Assembly (NCBI GenBank): GCA_963777595.1
Contig: CAVZRE010000051.1
Location: 43,531-107,530 of the forward strand
Reading direction: 5' to 3'
Source: CAVVFX01 sp963777595
GTDB lineage: Bacteria; Acidobacteriota; Terriglobia; Bryobacterales; Bryobacteraceae
DNA length: 64,000 nucleotides
This document shows, piece by piece, positions 18,607 through 27,018 of this stretch. Positions within the stretch are counted from its first letter, which is position 1. Each line of letters starts with the position of its first letter. A model generated the notes under the pieces. That model did not search any database. It was not told where the DNA came from and saw only the letters and a list, made by a program, of their open reading frames with translations. Position numbers and translations under genes: made by a program.

Positions 18607-19169
18607 CTAAACAATCCTTGGCTTCCGGGAGATGAGAAATCGCTGCAATGCTTGGGCTCTTACGCAGAGTTCACAGTGGGAACACCGTCCAGCGCTTCAA
18701 TGCCTGAGTTGGAAAATGCCCGGCACACTGCGCTCTTGCTTTGCGCTCAAACGGTGAGTTAGTCAATTCTAACCCATCAAGAAAAAAGCAGCGTCTCGGG
18801 ACGCGAACTCGTCGGGAGATCGCGTGTCCGGCACGAACAGAACCACACCCGTTTTCACCGTTACGAGAGAGGGCCAGCCGCTGTTGGCGAGAGTCGAAAG
18901 TTTCTAGGACTTCCGGACACCTCGCGTGAGTTACAACCTCTTCTCGAATCTATTTCCTGGCGAATCAGCGTTTTACCGCTTCGCCCGGGCGGTTGCTCCC
19001 CACGCGCAGGCTACTCTCAAGGCGGGAAGAGCTTTCATCGAGAGAATTCGCCTCAACACAAACTCCTTCGGCTAACCACACATCCCCACACATACCCTTC
19101 CCGCTTCCGCAGAGAAGCGCTATCCCACCTCAACCACACACAACGAATTCTCTCGATATTCCTTCAGCG
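18607..19169. other. 563-base gene-free region with a 14-bp inverted repeat
   Basis: No credible protein gene or RNA gene is seen between the permease and the dehydratase. The part next to 19170 is strongly strand-asymmetric, rich in A and C and poor in G on the plus strand (19047-19145), and is bounded by the inverted repeat listed separately. The remainder probably holds the permease promoter. Confidence 0.4.
19037..19157. repeat. 14-bp perfect inverted repeat enclosing a G-poor 93-base segment
   Basis: ATCGAGAGAATTCG at 19037-19050 and CGAATTCTCTCGAT at 19144-19157 are exact reverse complements. The 93 bases between them are A/C-rich on the plus strand, and on the minus strand contain several GGG/GGGG tracts. 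The structure lies 13 bases past the 3' end of the minus-strand dehydratase gene, so it could be a large 3' hairpin of that transcript or a decayed miniature element with terminal repeats. No clear target-site duplication was seen. Confidence 0.5.
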
Positions 19170-20078
19170 TCAGCGAACTTCCTTATAAATTTCCATCAGC
19201 GCCCGGATATCGGCTTTGTCATGGTCCAGCACATTCATCAGCGGCGGTCGCACCGGCCCCGCCGGCATTCCCAGCATCTCCATCGCATCTTTCATTACAG
19301 CGACTTCGTACCCCCGTTGCCTTTCCCGGATAGCATAGAGCGGCTGCACATAACGCGCCATCAACTTGTCGATGGTGACGAAATCCCGTTCTGTCCCCGC
19401 CTTCGCCAAATCAATCGAAAGCTTCGGAGCGATATTCGAAATGCTGGACGTGTATGCCTGCACTCCAATGGAAAAATATCCCGGAATACAGTCATCGCCC
19501 AAACCGCCGATCCATGCCAGACGATCGCCCACATAGTTCATGATGCGCTGATATTTTCGTACATCTCCCTGCCCATCTTTCCAGCACGCGAGCGAAGGGA
19601 CGTGTTCGGCAATCCGCGCCACTTGCTGCGGCGAAAAGGACGCCCAATCGCGGCTGTAGATCATCAAAGGAAGGTCCGTCGCTTTGCCGATAGCTGCATA
19701 GTAATCGAGCACACCGGCGAAAGGGGAGTGCGAGTAATAAGGGGGCAGGACCAGGATGCAATCGGCGCCGGCTTGCTCCAGAAGTTTGGCGATCTCCACA
19801 CCCATAGGCATATTGAATCCCGTGCCGGCGATGATGGGCATTCGGCCATTCACGGCTTCTACCGTCGTTCGCACAACAGCTTCTATCTCACTAACGCTCA
19901 GTGAATATAATTCGCCTGTACCGCCGGCGGCTACCATCGCGCAGAACGGAAAAGCGGCCATCTCGTCGACATTTCGCGCCAGACCTTTGAGATCTAATGA
20001 AAGATCTTTATTGAAAGGTGTAACAGGAAAGCCGAAGACGCCGCGCAGGCTAGAGGCAAATTCTTTATGGTTCACCAA
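19170..20078 (-). CDS. DapA-superfamily dehydratase, probable 5-dehydro-4-deoxyglucarate dehydratase
   Basis: 302-residue class I aldolase-fold (beta/alpha)8 enzyme. It has GVFGFPVTPFNKD and AAGGTGELYSLS near the N-terminus, the phosphate/carboxylate-loop hallmark of the DapA superfamily in the form typical of 5-dehydro-4-deoxyglucarate dehydratases. The catalytic Tyr is in MIYSRDWA and the Schiff-base Lys in LACWKDGQGD. The likely reaction is dehydration and decarboxylation of 5-keto-4-deoxyglucarate to 2-oxoglutarate semialdehyde in glucarate/galactarate breakdown. Other members of the superfamily (sialate lyase, DapA) are less likely given the TPFNKD and WKDGQGD context. It is single on the minus strand, followed by the inverted-repeat structure. 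Confidence 0.82.
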   Translation of the reverse strand: MVNHKEFASSLRGVFGFPVTPFNKDLSLDLKGLARNVDEMAAFPFCAMVAAGGTGELYSLSVSEIEAVVRTTVEAVNGRMPIIAGTGFNMPMGVEIAKLLEQAGADCILVLPPYYSHSPFAGVLDYYAAIGKATDLPLMIYSRDWASFSPQQVARIAEHVPSLACWKDGQGDVRKYQRIMNYVGDRLAWIGGLGDDCIPGYFSIGVQAYTSSISNIAPKLSIDLAKAGTERDFVTIDKLMARYVQPLYAIRERQRGYEVAVMKDAMEMLGMPAGPVRPPLMNVLDHDKADIRALMEIYKEVR

Positions 20079-20163
20079 ACTGTTTTAGCACGATTCCTCA
20101 CCTAACCTGGCGTTCTGGTCTTCCCACGGGCCTAAACGTGCTATTCCGTCCCCAGAGGTCGAC

Positions 20164-20808
20164 ATGAAGCGAACGCTGTTATTGAACTTTATTTCCGCGG
20201 GAGTTTTCTTGGGTGTCCAACCCGCTGCACTGCTACTTGCCCAGACTCTGCCAACCGCGACGGGGGAAACTCCGTCCGCCAGTCCGACCCAACCGATGAG
20301 CCAGGAATTGAACTCCACTACCGGTTCTGCGGGCGGCTCCGATCTGCTGCCGTCGGGAATGGACGACAAGCGATTTACGAGAGATGTTGCGAGGCGCGAC
20401 CTGGTGAATACTGAACTGGCTAAACTTGCGTCTCAAAAAAGCTCAAGTGATAAGGTGAAACAGTTTGGGCAGAGAATACTCAGTGACCATCCCGCCATCA
20501 GCGAGCAAGTGAAACATGTCGCGAGCGGAGAAAATATCAAGATTCCGGCGAAGGTGGATCTTAGTCATAACTCCCGCTATGACAAGCTATCCAAACTGTC
20601 AGGTGGAGAATTCGACAGAGCCTACCTAAAAGATCAGACGCAAACTTTACGCGCTGAATTGAGGGACCTTAAAGCAGAAATTGATACCGGTAAAATTTCC
20701 AGCGTAAAACAATTAGCCTCGGACATCTTGCCGATCTTAAAACAACAGCTTTCTCTTGTAAAAAGTCTGACCAACGGTGACGTCGAGGTCTCGCGGGTAA
20801 TCAAATAG
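20164..20808 (+). CDS. Exported DUF4142 protein
   Basis: 214-residue protein with a signal peptide (LLLNFISAGVFLGVQPAALLLAQ), a Pro/Thr/Ser-rich low-complexity linker and a four-helix, ferritin-like DUF4142 domain from about residue 70 (KRFTRDVARRDLVNTELAKLA, then VKQFGQRILSDH). DUF4142 proteins are periplasmic or outer-membrane-associated and of unknown function; they are abundant in Acidobacteria and often stress-induced. AGAGG is 5 bases ahead of the ATG. No metal ligands of true ferritins can be confirmed. It is divergent from the dehydratase gene by 85 bases. Confidence 0.85.
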   Translation: MKRTLLLNFISAGVFLGVQPAALLLAQTLPTATGETPSASPTQPMSQELNSTTGSAGGSDLLPSGMDDKRFTRDVARRDLVNTELAKLASQKSSSDKVKQFGQRILSDHPAISEQVKHVASGENIKIPAKVDLSHNSRYDKLSKLSGGEFDRAYLKDQTQTLRAELRDLKAEIDTGKISSVKQLASDILPILKQQLSLVKSLTNGDVEVSRVIK

Positions 20809-20884
20809 CGGGTAGGATCGTTGTTGATACCCACCTCGACGCGCAGTGGCATGGGGGGAATCCTCATTCGGTTACACTCGACCC

Positions 20885-21664
20885 ATGCTCCTCTGCCCGG
20901 TCCGCGACTGCCACCTACCCTTGCTGCGTGAGTCGCGGCGAGTGCTTTGCCCGCGCGGCCATTCCTTCGATATCGCCCGGAGCGGTTACATTAACTTACT
21001 GCAACCCCAGGAACGCCGTTCAGGCCAACCAGGGGACACGCAGGCCGCTGTCGCAGCCCGTCGGCGATTGCATGATCGGGGAGTCACGCGACCCCTCCTC
21101 GACGGGATCACGCGAGTTCTCAGTCCGATTCCCGGCGATGTGGTACTCGACACGGGCTGCGGAGACGGGTTCTACCTGGGCATGCTTGCGCAGCAGGCTC
21201 ACTGTGACGCGCACGGCATCGATATCTCTATTCCTGCGGTTGATGCCGCGGCGCGGCGCTATCCCGAGTGCGAATGGATTGTGGGCAATGCAGATCGCGT
21301 TATCCCATATGCTGACCGCACGTTTTCGCTCGCCATGTCCATTACGGCAAGAATGAATTCCAGCGAATTTCGACGCGTCCTCCGGGACGATGGCAGACTC
21401 CTGGTCGCAATTCCCGCGCCTGACGACCTCCTGGAACTTCGAGGCGCCGGCCGCGATCGCGTAGCTCGAACAGTGGAAACCTTTGCGCACGAGTTTAAAC
21501 TGGACGGCCAGCACCGCGTAACCACTTCCGCCGACCTCGATGCGGCTGCGGTGCAGGACATCCTGCACGCGATTTACCGGCCCAGAAGCGCACAGCCTGT
21601 CGAAGCCGCGAAGGTGACCTTCAGCCTGGATCTGCTGGTGTTTCGACCAGCCGAAGTTATTTGA
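20885..21664 (+). CDS. RlmA-like rRNA guanine-N1 methyltransferase
   Basis: 259-residue SAM-dependent methyltransferase with an N-terminal zinc finger. Cys4, Cys9, Cys22 and His26 in CPVRDCH and VLCPRGHSFD match the RlmA/TlrB zinc site, followed by the diagnostic SGYINLLQPQ. The Rossmann SAM motif is VVLDTGCGDGFYLG. RlmA enzymes methylate G745 or G748 of 23S rRNA. The ATG at 20885 is preferred over the GTG at 20846 because it places the zinc finger at residue 4; no Shine-Dalgarno is seen. The zinc site has C-x4-C rather than the usual C-x2-C. The 3' end overlaps the next, convergent gene by 8 bases. Confidence 0.78.
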   Translation: MLLCPVRDCHLPLLRESRRVLCPRGHSFDIARSGYINLLQPQERRSGQPGDTQAAVAARRRLHDRGVTRPLLDGITRVLSPIPGDVVLDTGCGDGFYLGMLAQQAHCDAHGIDISIPAVDAAARRYPECEWIVGNADRVIPYADRTFSLAMSITARMNSSEFRRVLRDDGRLLVAIPAPDDLLELRGAGRDRVARTVETFAHEFKLDGQHRVTTSADLDAAAVQDILHAIYRPRSAQPVEAAKVTFSLDLLVFRPAEVI

Positions 21665-22685
21665 ATAACGCCAGCGCCGTGCGGGCACGCTTGCGCATCA
21701 TGGCCTCGAACGAAACGCGCGGGATATCGACGAGTTTCCGTATCTCGCCACCTCTTATCAAGCGCTGCGCAGCATTGGGCATTCGTGCGACCGTGCGTTC
21801 GAACGCGCCGGAAGATACAGCCCGCATGCCGGCAATGGCGCGATAGTAGCCCTGCTGACCCTCTACCTTCTGGCATCCCGTGACCAACGCCGCGAGAACT
21901 TCGTGGCTTTCTTCGAGTTCTGCCACGACTCCTCCCCATTCGTCGAGAAATGGACTCAGTGGCAACAATGTGGCCGGTGATCGGCGTAACGCCTTTACCG
22001 GTCGCAGCGGATAATGCCGGTGTCCGTCGGCAGAGAGTCCAGTGTGCTGGTACACCCGGACCGCTTGTGGAAAGCGTCCCCGCGCGGAAAGATGGTCCAT
22101 CACCGGAGCAGTCACCGGAGTGCGCTTCCAAAACCCCATCCCCTGTGTGAGATCCCCGCGATTGTGGGCCATGGTCATCGAGAGCCGCAGCAGATCCAAT
22201 TCGGCATCGCGTTCCGCCGCAACCTGGTCGAAGACCGCCTGTTCGCGATCGATCTCGGCCTCGATCGCCCCCTGGGCTTCTTCGGCGGACGCCGTATCGC
22301 CGAGTTCGAGCAGCCGCCCGAGTCCCGCCGCGATCGCACTCCAATGTTCGCCATTGTGGCCGCTGACGCCGCGAACGGAGCGGGTTGAAATGCCCTCTTC
22401 GGTCCAGGATTGGGCGCTCAGGGCTAGCCGCAACAGGGGTCGCAGGCATCCCGGATCCCGCGTCTCCCGCCAGACGATGCCGCGAATTTTGGTGTCGACG
22501 TCGGTGGGAACGAAGGACGCCACAGTCGTATGATGGCACGCCAGACACACGGCAAAATAGTCCTGCAACTGCTCCTCTGACGATAATCCGTCACGCAGCA
22601 TATTCTCCCAACTGGCGAGTATGCGTAGGAAGCCGTCACGCGAGTGTCCCAAGTCGACGAGGCGGCCAGGCTCGCCTGCAGGCAA
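21657..22685 (-). CDS. Uncharacterised protein with one CxxCH motif
   Basis: A protein of about 342 residues that I do not recognise. It is soluble, rich in Arg, Ala and Leu, and predicted mostly helical. A single CLACHH near residue 48 resembles a haem c or metal site, but no signal peptide is found and one such motif alone is weak evidence. The start is uncertain: no ATG or GTG precedes the conserved-looking part, so the track start is a TTG at 22685; an in-frame ATG at 22601 would give 314 residues. The frame is open back to the stop of the RraA-like gene 84 bases upstream, with which it probably forms an operon. Confidence 0.6.
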   Translation of the reverse strand: MPAGEPGRLVDLGHSRDGFLRILASWENMLRDGLSSEEQLQDYFAVCLACHHTTVASFVPTDVDTKIRGIVWRETRDPGCLRPLLRLALSAQSWTEEGISTRSVRGVSGHNGEHWSAIAAGLGRLLELGDTASAEEAQGAIEAEIDREQAVFDQVAAERDAELDLLRLSMTMAHNRGDLTQGMGFWKRTPVTAPVMDHLSARGRFPQAVRVYQHTGLSADGHRHYPLRPVKALRRSPATLLPLSPFLDEWGGVVAELEESHEVLAALVTGCQKVEGQQGYYRAIAGMRAVSSGAFERTVARMPNAAQRLIRGGEIRKLVDIPRVSFEAMMRKRARTALALFK

Positions 22686-22768
22686 TCGCGCAGCGAGAAA
22701 AGGACAGGTGTTGCGAACTTGCGAAATCAGCGTTTCCGGAGAGATCCACTGGGCCCAGATTGGTGAAA

Positions 22769-23536
22769 TCAGAATTCACCGCTCCGCTTGAACTTCTCTT
22801 TCACTCCTCGAACGTAATGCCGGGCTGCTTCATCGAACTTCTCCAGCTTCTGTTCCATGGTCAATCCAGCCGAGTCCAGAGCGGCAGCGATGACCGTCTG
22901 GCATTCCTGGCTGTCTAGATAACGGGACGCTTCAAGCAATCGATCTTCGTCCTCCGCCCGTATGACCATAAAGCCATGCTTATCCGCGTGGAGCAATTGG
23001 CCCGGCTCGACACGGCGCCCAAACACCTCCACCGCGCAATTCCACCGGACCGGGCAGGAATAGGCATGTCCCACACACATGCGTCGCGCCAACGCCTTGA
23101 AACCGGCATTGGTCATCTCATCCACATCGCGGATTGCGCCGTCGGTAATCGTGCCGACACATCCCAGCGCGCGGTGAAGGCTGCTGTTGACTTCTCCCCA
23201 GAAGGCGCCCATGGTGCGCGGCTTGTCCAGATCCTGCACCACGACAACTTTAGGCCCCTCTAGGCTCGCCACGTAACGGCGATATTCGCTCCATGCTCCG
23301 GCATTCTGCTGCTTGTGGACCGGATTCGACGGCTCGCAGACCACCGTGATCGCGCGTCCGGTCATGGCTCCCATCTGCGGCATATAATCCACCGTCGGCT
23401 CAAGGTTAAAGGCGTCCTCGCCGGGATTTTGTGAAGTGATCTGCTCCCAGCCGTTGTAAACCGTCGGCGTGTTCCAGCGTCTTAATTCCAGCATCTCGGC
23501 AGTGGAGATTCGTCTTGGGGGGGTGTCGGATTTCAT
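22769..23536 (-). CDS. RraA-family / HMG aldolase-like protein
   Basis: 255-residue member of the RraA-like fold. Diagnostic are GTITDGAIRDVDEM and the preceding GEVNSSLHRALGCVG, with the CHMG-aldolase-type Arg-Asp pair (AIRDVDE). Members either inhibit RNase E (true RraA, about 160 residues) or act as divalent-metal 4-hydroxy-4-methyl-2-oxoglutarate/oxaloacetate aldolases and sugar-acid lyases. The greater length and the sugar-acid neighbours favour a metabolic lyase. It lies 14 bases below the metalloprotease stop and above the CxxCH gene on the same strand. Confidence 0.82.
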   Translation of the reverse strand: MKSDTPPRRISTAEMLELRRWNTPTVYNGWEQITSQNPGEDAFNLEPTVDYMPQMGAMTGRAITVVCEPSNPVHKQQNAGAWSEYRRYVASLEGPKVVVVQDLDKPRTMGAFWGEVNSSLHRALGCVGTITDGAIRDVDEMTNAGFKALARRMCVGHAYSCPVRWNCAVEVFGRRVEPGQLLHADKHGFMVIRAEDEDRLLEASRYLDSQECQTVIAAALDSAGLTMEQKLEKFDEAARHYVRGVKEKFKRSGEF

Positions 23537-23550
23537 CTCGATGTACTATG

Positions 23551-25656
23551 TTACAGCCGCCGCTTTGAGGGCTTCGCCGCGACCAGATGCATGCGTCCAC
23601 CTGTCGCCGCTCTAAAGTATTCGATCAGCGACTTTTCAATCCCTTCCGCCTGCCGGAGTTTGTCCGGATCCGCGGCCCGATTCCCCGGATGCAGCAGGTA
23701 AATGCCAATGGTGAATTCCTTCTGCGACTCATGGACTCCGGGACGCCGCTCTCCACAGGCCGTGATCACGTCCTCGATACGCACCGGAACTTTCGTTCCC
23801 CGAAAGACATTCGGGCTGACCCACTGCGGGTTGGCGATCAGGAAGGTGTCTTTCACTTCTTCCGGCCCGAGCAATCCCATCGCATAGAGATCGAGCGTCG
23901 AGAAACCGGTCGGCAGATTCCACGGGTTGGGCACGCGGCGAAAGGTTCCGTCGGGACGCTGTTCGTAGACAAAACCCTCCATTTGCGACTTTTCCGAGTA
24001 AGGCTTGTTCGAGAACATTCGCCAGACCGAGATCGCCGACGGCGTGTTCAGAAAATCTTTCCAGTGCTCGGTGCTGCTGAACAAGTCCTCGATACGCCCG
24101 GTTGCCGGATTGCGGAATCGCATAGTAATCCCCCAACGATGCGTCAGTTCATGAGCCATCCAGCCAACCGCGTTGGCGTAGTTGTGATAGTGGTATTCGC
24201 CGTCATCGAGAAATTCGGCAAATCGTGGGCCGAGATAGATCGGTCCGGTTGCTGTCTGCAATTTCCGTGATCCTAAGTCCGCCCGCTCCACGATGTGCGC
24301 AGGACGGTCCCCGATGCCTTGGATCGCCACGTTGTAGCCTGCGCCCGTCGAGCCCTGGTGATTATGCAAATCGTCAATGCGAAAATCGGTCAGCACGACC
24401 GCCAGATCGTCCTGTGGCTCAACGCGTTGATAGATGTAGCGCAAATGCGGAAAGACGCTCTTGCTGACGCGTGGATAGTGGAAGACTTCAAAGATACTCC
24501 CCTCCCGGCTTCCTTGCGTCAAGGAAAGCCGCGGCGGTTGCAAACTTTGCGCCGGGAGAGGCAGGCGGTCGGACCCGGCACTCAACTCCAGATTTCCGCC
24601 GGAGCGCCGTCCCCAAAGCACATCAGCGCTCCAGCGGAGCCCACCGCCCAATACGGATTCCGCCTCGAACGTGCTCAAGTAAAGGTCCAGGCGATTACCG
24701 TCGATGTGGAAGCCGGGGACGCCTGTGCATTCGCGCAAAAGGTATGGGCGCGGACGGTCGGATGCGGCGTACCCGATCTCGCAGCTATGCGAGCCCCTTT
24801 CCAGGAAGACGCGGTACCACAGGGTCCCTTCCGGAACGTTCGTCACCACTCGATTCGCCATCTGGAAAGTGAAGCGCAGCGTCTGCCCGGTCCGGCCCGC
24901 GGATACCGAGACAATCTGCAGTCGCGGATCGGGCGCTTCGCCGGATGCGGGCTTTAGCATTGCGAGTGGCGGACCCTCCGAGCCGCCGTAGAAGAGGCCC
25001 ACAATTCCATCCTTCTCGGCGATCTGATGGTAGCTGAACTCGATGACGCCGTTAGGTTGAAGCCGTGCCTGAAAAACGTTCGTGCCCAGCGGCTCATAGC
25101 CTTCCCCAAACCAGATGTACCGCTGGACCTGCCATGTCACCACGAACTCGCCCGGATTTTGACGGACGAAGATCTGGCTCTTGTCAGGATCAGGCGAGTT
25201 CAGCCCCCAAAAGACGCAGATCATTTTTTCCTGTCCGGACGACGCGCGGTCGTTCAACGATCCTGCCACCGATTCGACCGTTCCCGCCGGCCAAGTGTCC
25301 CGTTCGGCATACAACTGCGCTTCCGGACGGTCGAAGCTCAGATTGCCTGCGCTGTTGACGAAGATCTCGCGCCTGTCCCTGCCGGCGTAGGGGAACGCAA
25401 ACAGCAGAGCGAGTCGCCACCCACGGCTGCGATTGCTGGCATAGTCCGGGCGCCCGAGCCCGGCTCCCAAGTCCTTGACCGGTTCCGCTTTCGAAACCGT
25501 CACCAGGTACGCGTGCCGGGAAGGCGTAAAACGAACGGTCTTCCCCTGGAGATCGAAGTAGTGCGCCGGCGAAATCAAGCCGTCGGCTGCGATTGGAATG
25601 ACTGCTGACGCGGGCGCTGCAAGGAACCAGGCAGCCAGCATTGTCCGGAGCATCAT
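23551..25656 (-). CDS. Large secreted zinc metallopeptidase-like protein
   Basis: 701-residue exported protein. The signal peptide is MMLRTMLAAWFLAAPASA. Residues about 25-450 are mostly beta-structured and unfamiliar (FVNSAGNLSFDRPEAQLYAE resembles nidogen/adhesion-type domains). The probable active site is HELTH at residues 502-506 in GWMAHELTHRWG, an HExxH zinc motif, in a C-terminal region that also has TGFSTLDLYAMGLLGPEEV. That combination resembles gluzincin-like secreted peptidases, but I cannot name the family. The longer frame to 25737 lacks a better start and overlaps the divergent gene. It heads a three-gene minus-strand row with the RraA-like and CxxCH genes. Confidence 0.75.
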   Translation of the reverse strand: MMLRTMLAAWFLAAPASAVIPIAADGLISPAHYFDLQGKTVRFTPSRHAYLVTVSKAEPVKDLGAGLGRPDYASNRSRGWRLALLFAFPYAGRDRREIFVNSAGNLSFDRPEAQLYAERDTWPAGTVESVAGSLNDRASSGQEKMICVFWGLNSPDPDKSQIFVRQNPGEFVVTWQVQRYIWFGEGYEPLGTNVFQARLQPNGVIEFSYHQIAEKDGIVGLFYGGSEGPPLAMLKPASGEAPDPRLQIVSVSAGRTGQTLRFTFQMANRVVTNVPEGTLWYRVFLERGSHSCEIGYAASDRPRPYLLRECTGVPGFHIDGNRLDLYLSTFEAESVLGGGLRWSADVLWGRRSGGNLELSAGSDRLPLPAQSLQPPRLSLTQGSREGSIFEVFHYPRVSKSVFPHLRYIYQRVEPQDDLAVVLTDFRIDDLHNHQGSTGAGYNVAIQGIGDRPAHIVERADLGSRKLQTATGPIYLGPRFAEFLDDGEYHYHNYANAVGWMAHELTHRWGITMRFRNPATGRIEDLFSSTEHWKDFLNTPSAISVWRMFSNKPYSEKSQMEGFVYEQRPDGTFRRVPNPWNLPTGFSTLDLYAMGLLGPEEVKDTFLIANPQWVSPNVFRGTKVPVRIEDVITACGERRPGVHESQKEFTIGIYLLHPGNRAADPDKLRQAEGIEKSLIEYFRAATGGRMHLVAAKPSKRRL

Positions 25657-25724
25657 GCGCTCTGCGATTGTAGCAGTGTGGGTGGTTGACAAGGCCCTCT
25701 CCAGCCTGATACAACCCGAATCAC

Positions 25725-26887
25725 ATGAAGCTTTCACGTAGGAATATTCTCCAGACGGCCGCGATGTCGGCCGCTGTGTCGGCCAACGCGCCGTCGATGC
25801 TGCAAGCGGCCGCCGCCGATTCGCATTGGCCCAGACTCGAAGCCGCGGATACTCCCAAACTGGCGCTCGAACTCTCTAACTCAGGTCCGGTCGCGACTTC
25901 GCCAGGCATGCGGCCGATGGGGAATATGGCCGCTGCCCATTTCGATGACGCTGGCCTTCGCCGTGTGAAGCAATTGGGAGTGAGTCACATCATCATGGGC
26001 GGCCCTACCATCCCATGGCAGGAGCAGGACATTCGCGCTCGCATGGATAAACTCAAAGCCGCTGACCTGACGCTCGGCAATATGATGATCGGAGGTTTTC
26101 CGAAGACGATCTATGGCAAGCCCGGACGCGATGAGGAGATCGAGAAGGTCCGCCAATCGATTCGCGCGGCCGGCCGTGCGGGGCTTCCCGTGGTGGAATA
26201 CAATTTCTACGCGCACCGCATCGTCGAAGGTTATTACGAAGAGACCGGACGCGCCGGCGCGGGACTCACTGCGTTCGATTACGCCCGCGTCAAGGATCTG
26301 CCGCCGCTGCCCGAACGAAGGCGCGCACACGCTCGACGAGATGTGGGCGAACATCACCTATTTCCTCAAGGCCGTGATTCCGGTGGCAGACCAAGCCGGC
26401 GTCCGGATGGCGCTTCATCCCAACGATCCGCCCGCGCCCATCAGCCGCGGATCGGGACAAATCATGGGAACGCTGGCAGGCTGGAAGAAGCTGATCGAGA
26501 TCGTGCCCAGCACAGTCCAATGGCATCACCTTCGATTGCGGCGTGACGCGTGAAATGGGAGAGGATCCCGTGGAGGTTTGCCGCTACTTCGGTTCGCGCG
26601 ACCGTATCAATCACGTGCATTTCCGCAACGTGCGGGTCCGGAAGCCTATGAAAACTATACCGAAGTGTTCATCGATGAAGGCATGGTCGACATGTTCGCC
26701 GTGATGAAGGAGCTGGTGCGGCAGAAGTATCCGCGGCTGATCTATCCCGAACATCCGCGCGCCATCGATTACGATCGCGAGAGGCCGGACTTTCGATCCC
26801 TACTATCCGGGCGGCGGCGGTTATACGGGCTATGCCTACAACGTTGGATATGCCCGCGCGATGATGCAGGCGGCGCTCGATCTGTGA
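25725..26887 (+). CDS. Tat-exported mannonate dehydratase (UxuA)-like protein, four frameshifts
   Basis: After correction, a TIM-barrel protein of about 386 residues related to D-mannonate dehydratase, which converts mannonate to 2-keto-3-deoxygluconate. Family motifs are VEYNFYAHR, RMALHPNDPP, ITFDCGVTREMGEDPVE, INHVHFRNV and VFIDEGMVDM. The N-terminus is a twin-arginine signal (KLSRRNILQTAAMSAAVSA), so this copy should be periplasmic, whereas classical UxuA is cytoplasmic. The frame must be changed near 26312 (one extra base), 26515 (one extra), 26646 (one missing) and 26794 (one extra); the corrected length is a multiple of three. Conserved sequence runs on through each point, so assembly error is more likely than decay. 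The true substrate of the exported form is unknown. Confidence 0.75.
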
Positions 26888-27018
26888 GTCAGCCGCAGGC
26901 TTCAGCCCGGGTCTTGCTATCGAACCCCCGTCACGCTGAAGATCTTACGAGTTGCGCGTAGGGAAGACCGTCGAACTCTTCCATGATCACAAGCAAACGC
27001 TGTGAATCAGAAGCCATA

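Noticed and set aside
18993..19904. 303-codon open frame on the plus strand
   Set aside because: It lies opposite the dehydratase gene, whose motifs are clear; the plus-strand product is Arg/His-rich with no domain pattern.
21657..22685. c-type cytochrome call for the CxxCH protein
   Set aside because: Only one CxxCH, no signal peptide, and no distal Met/His pattern; not enough to call a cytochrome.
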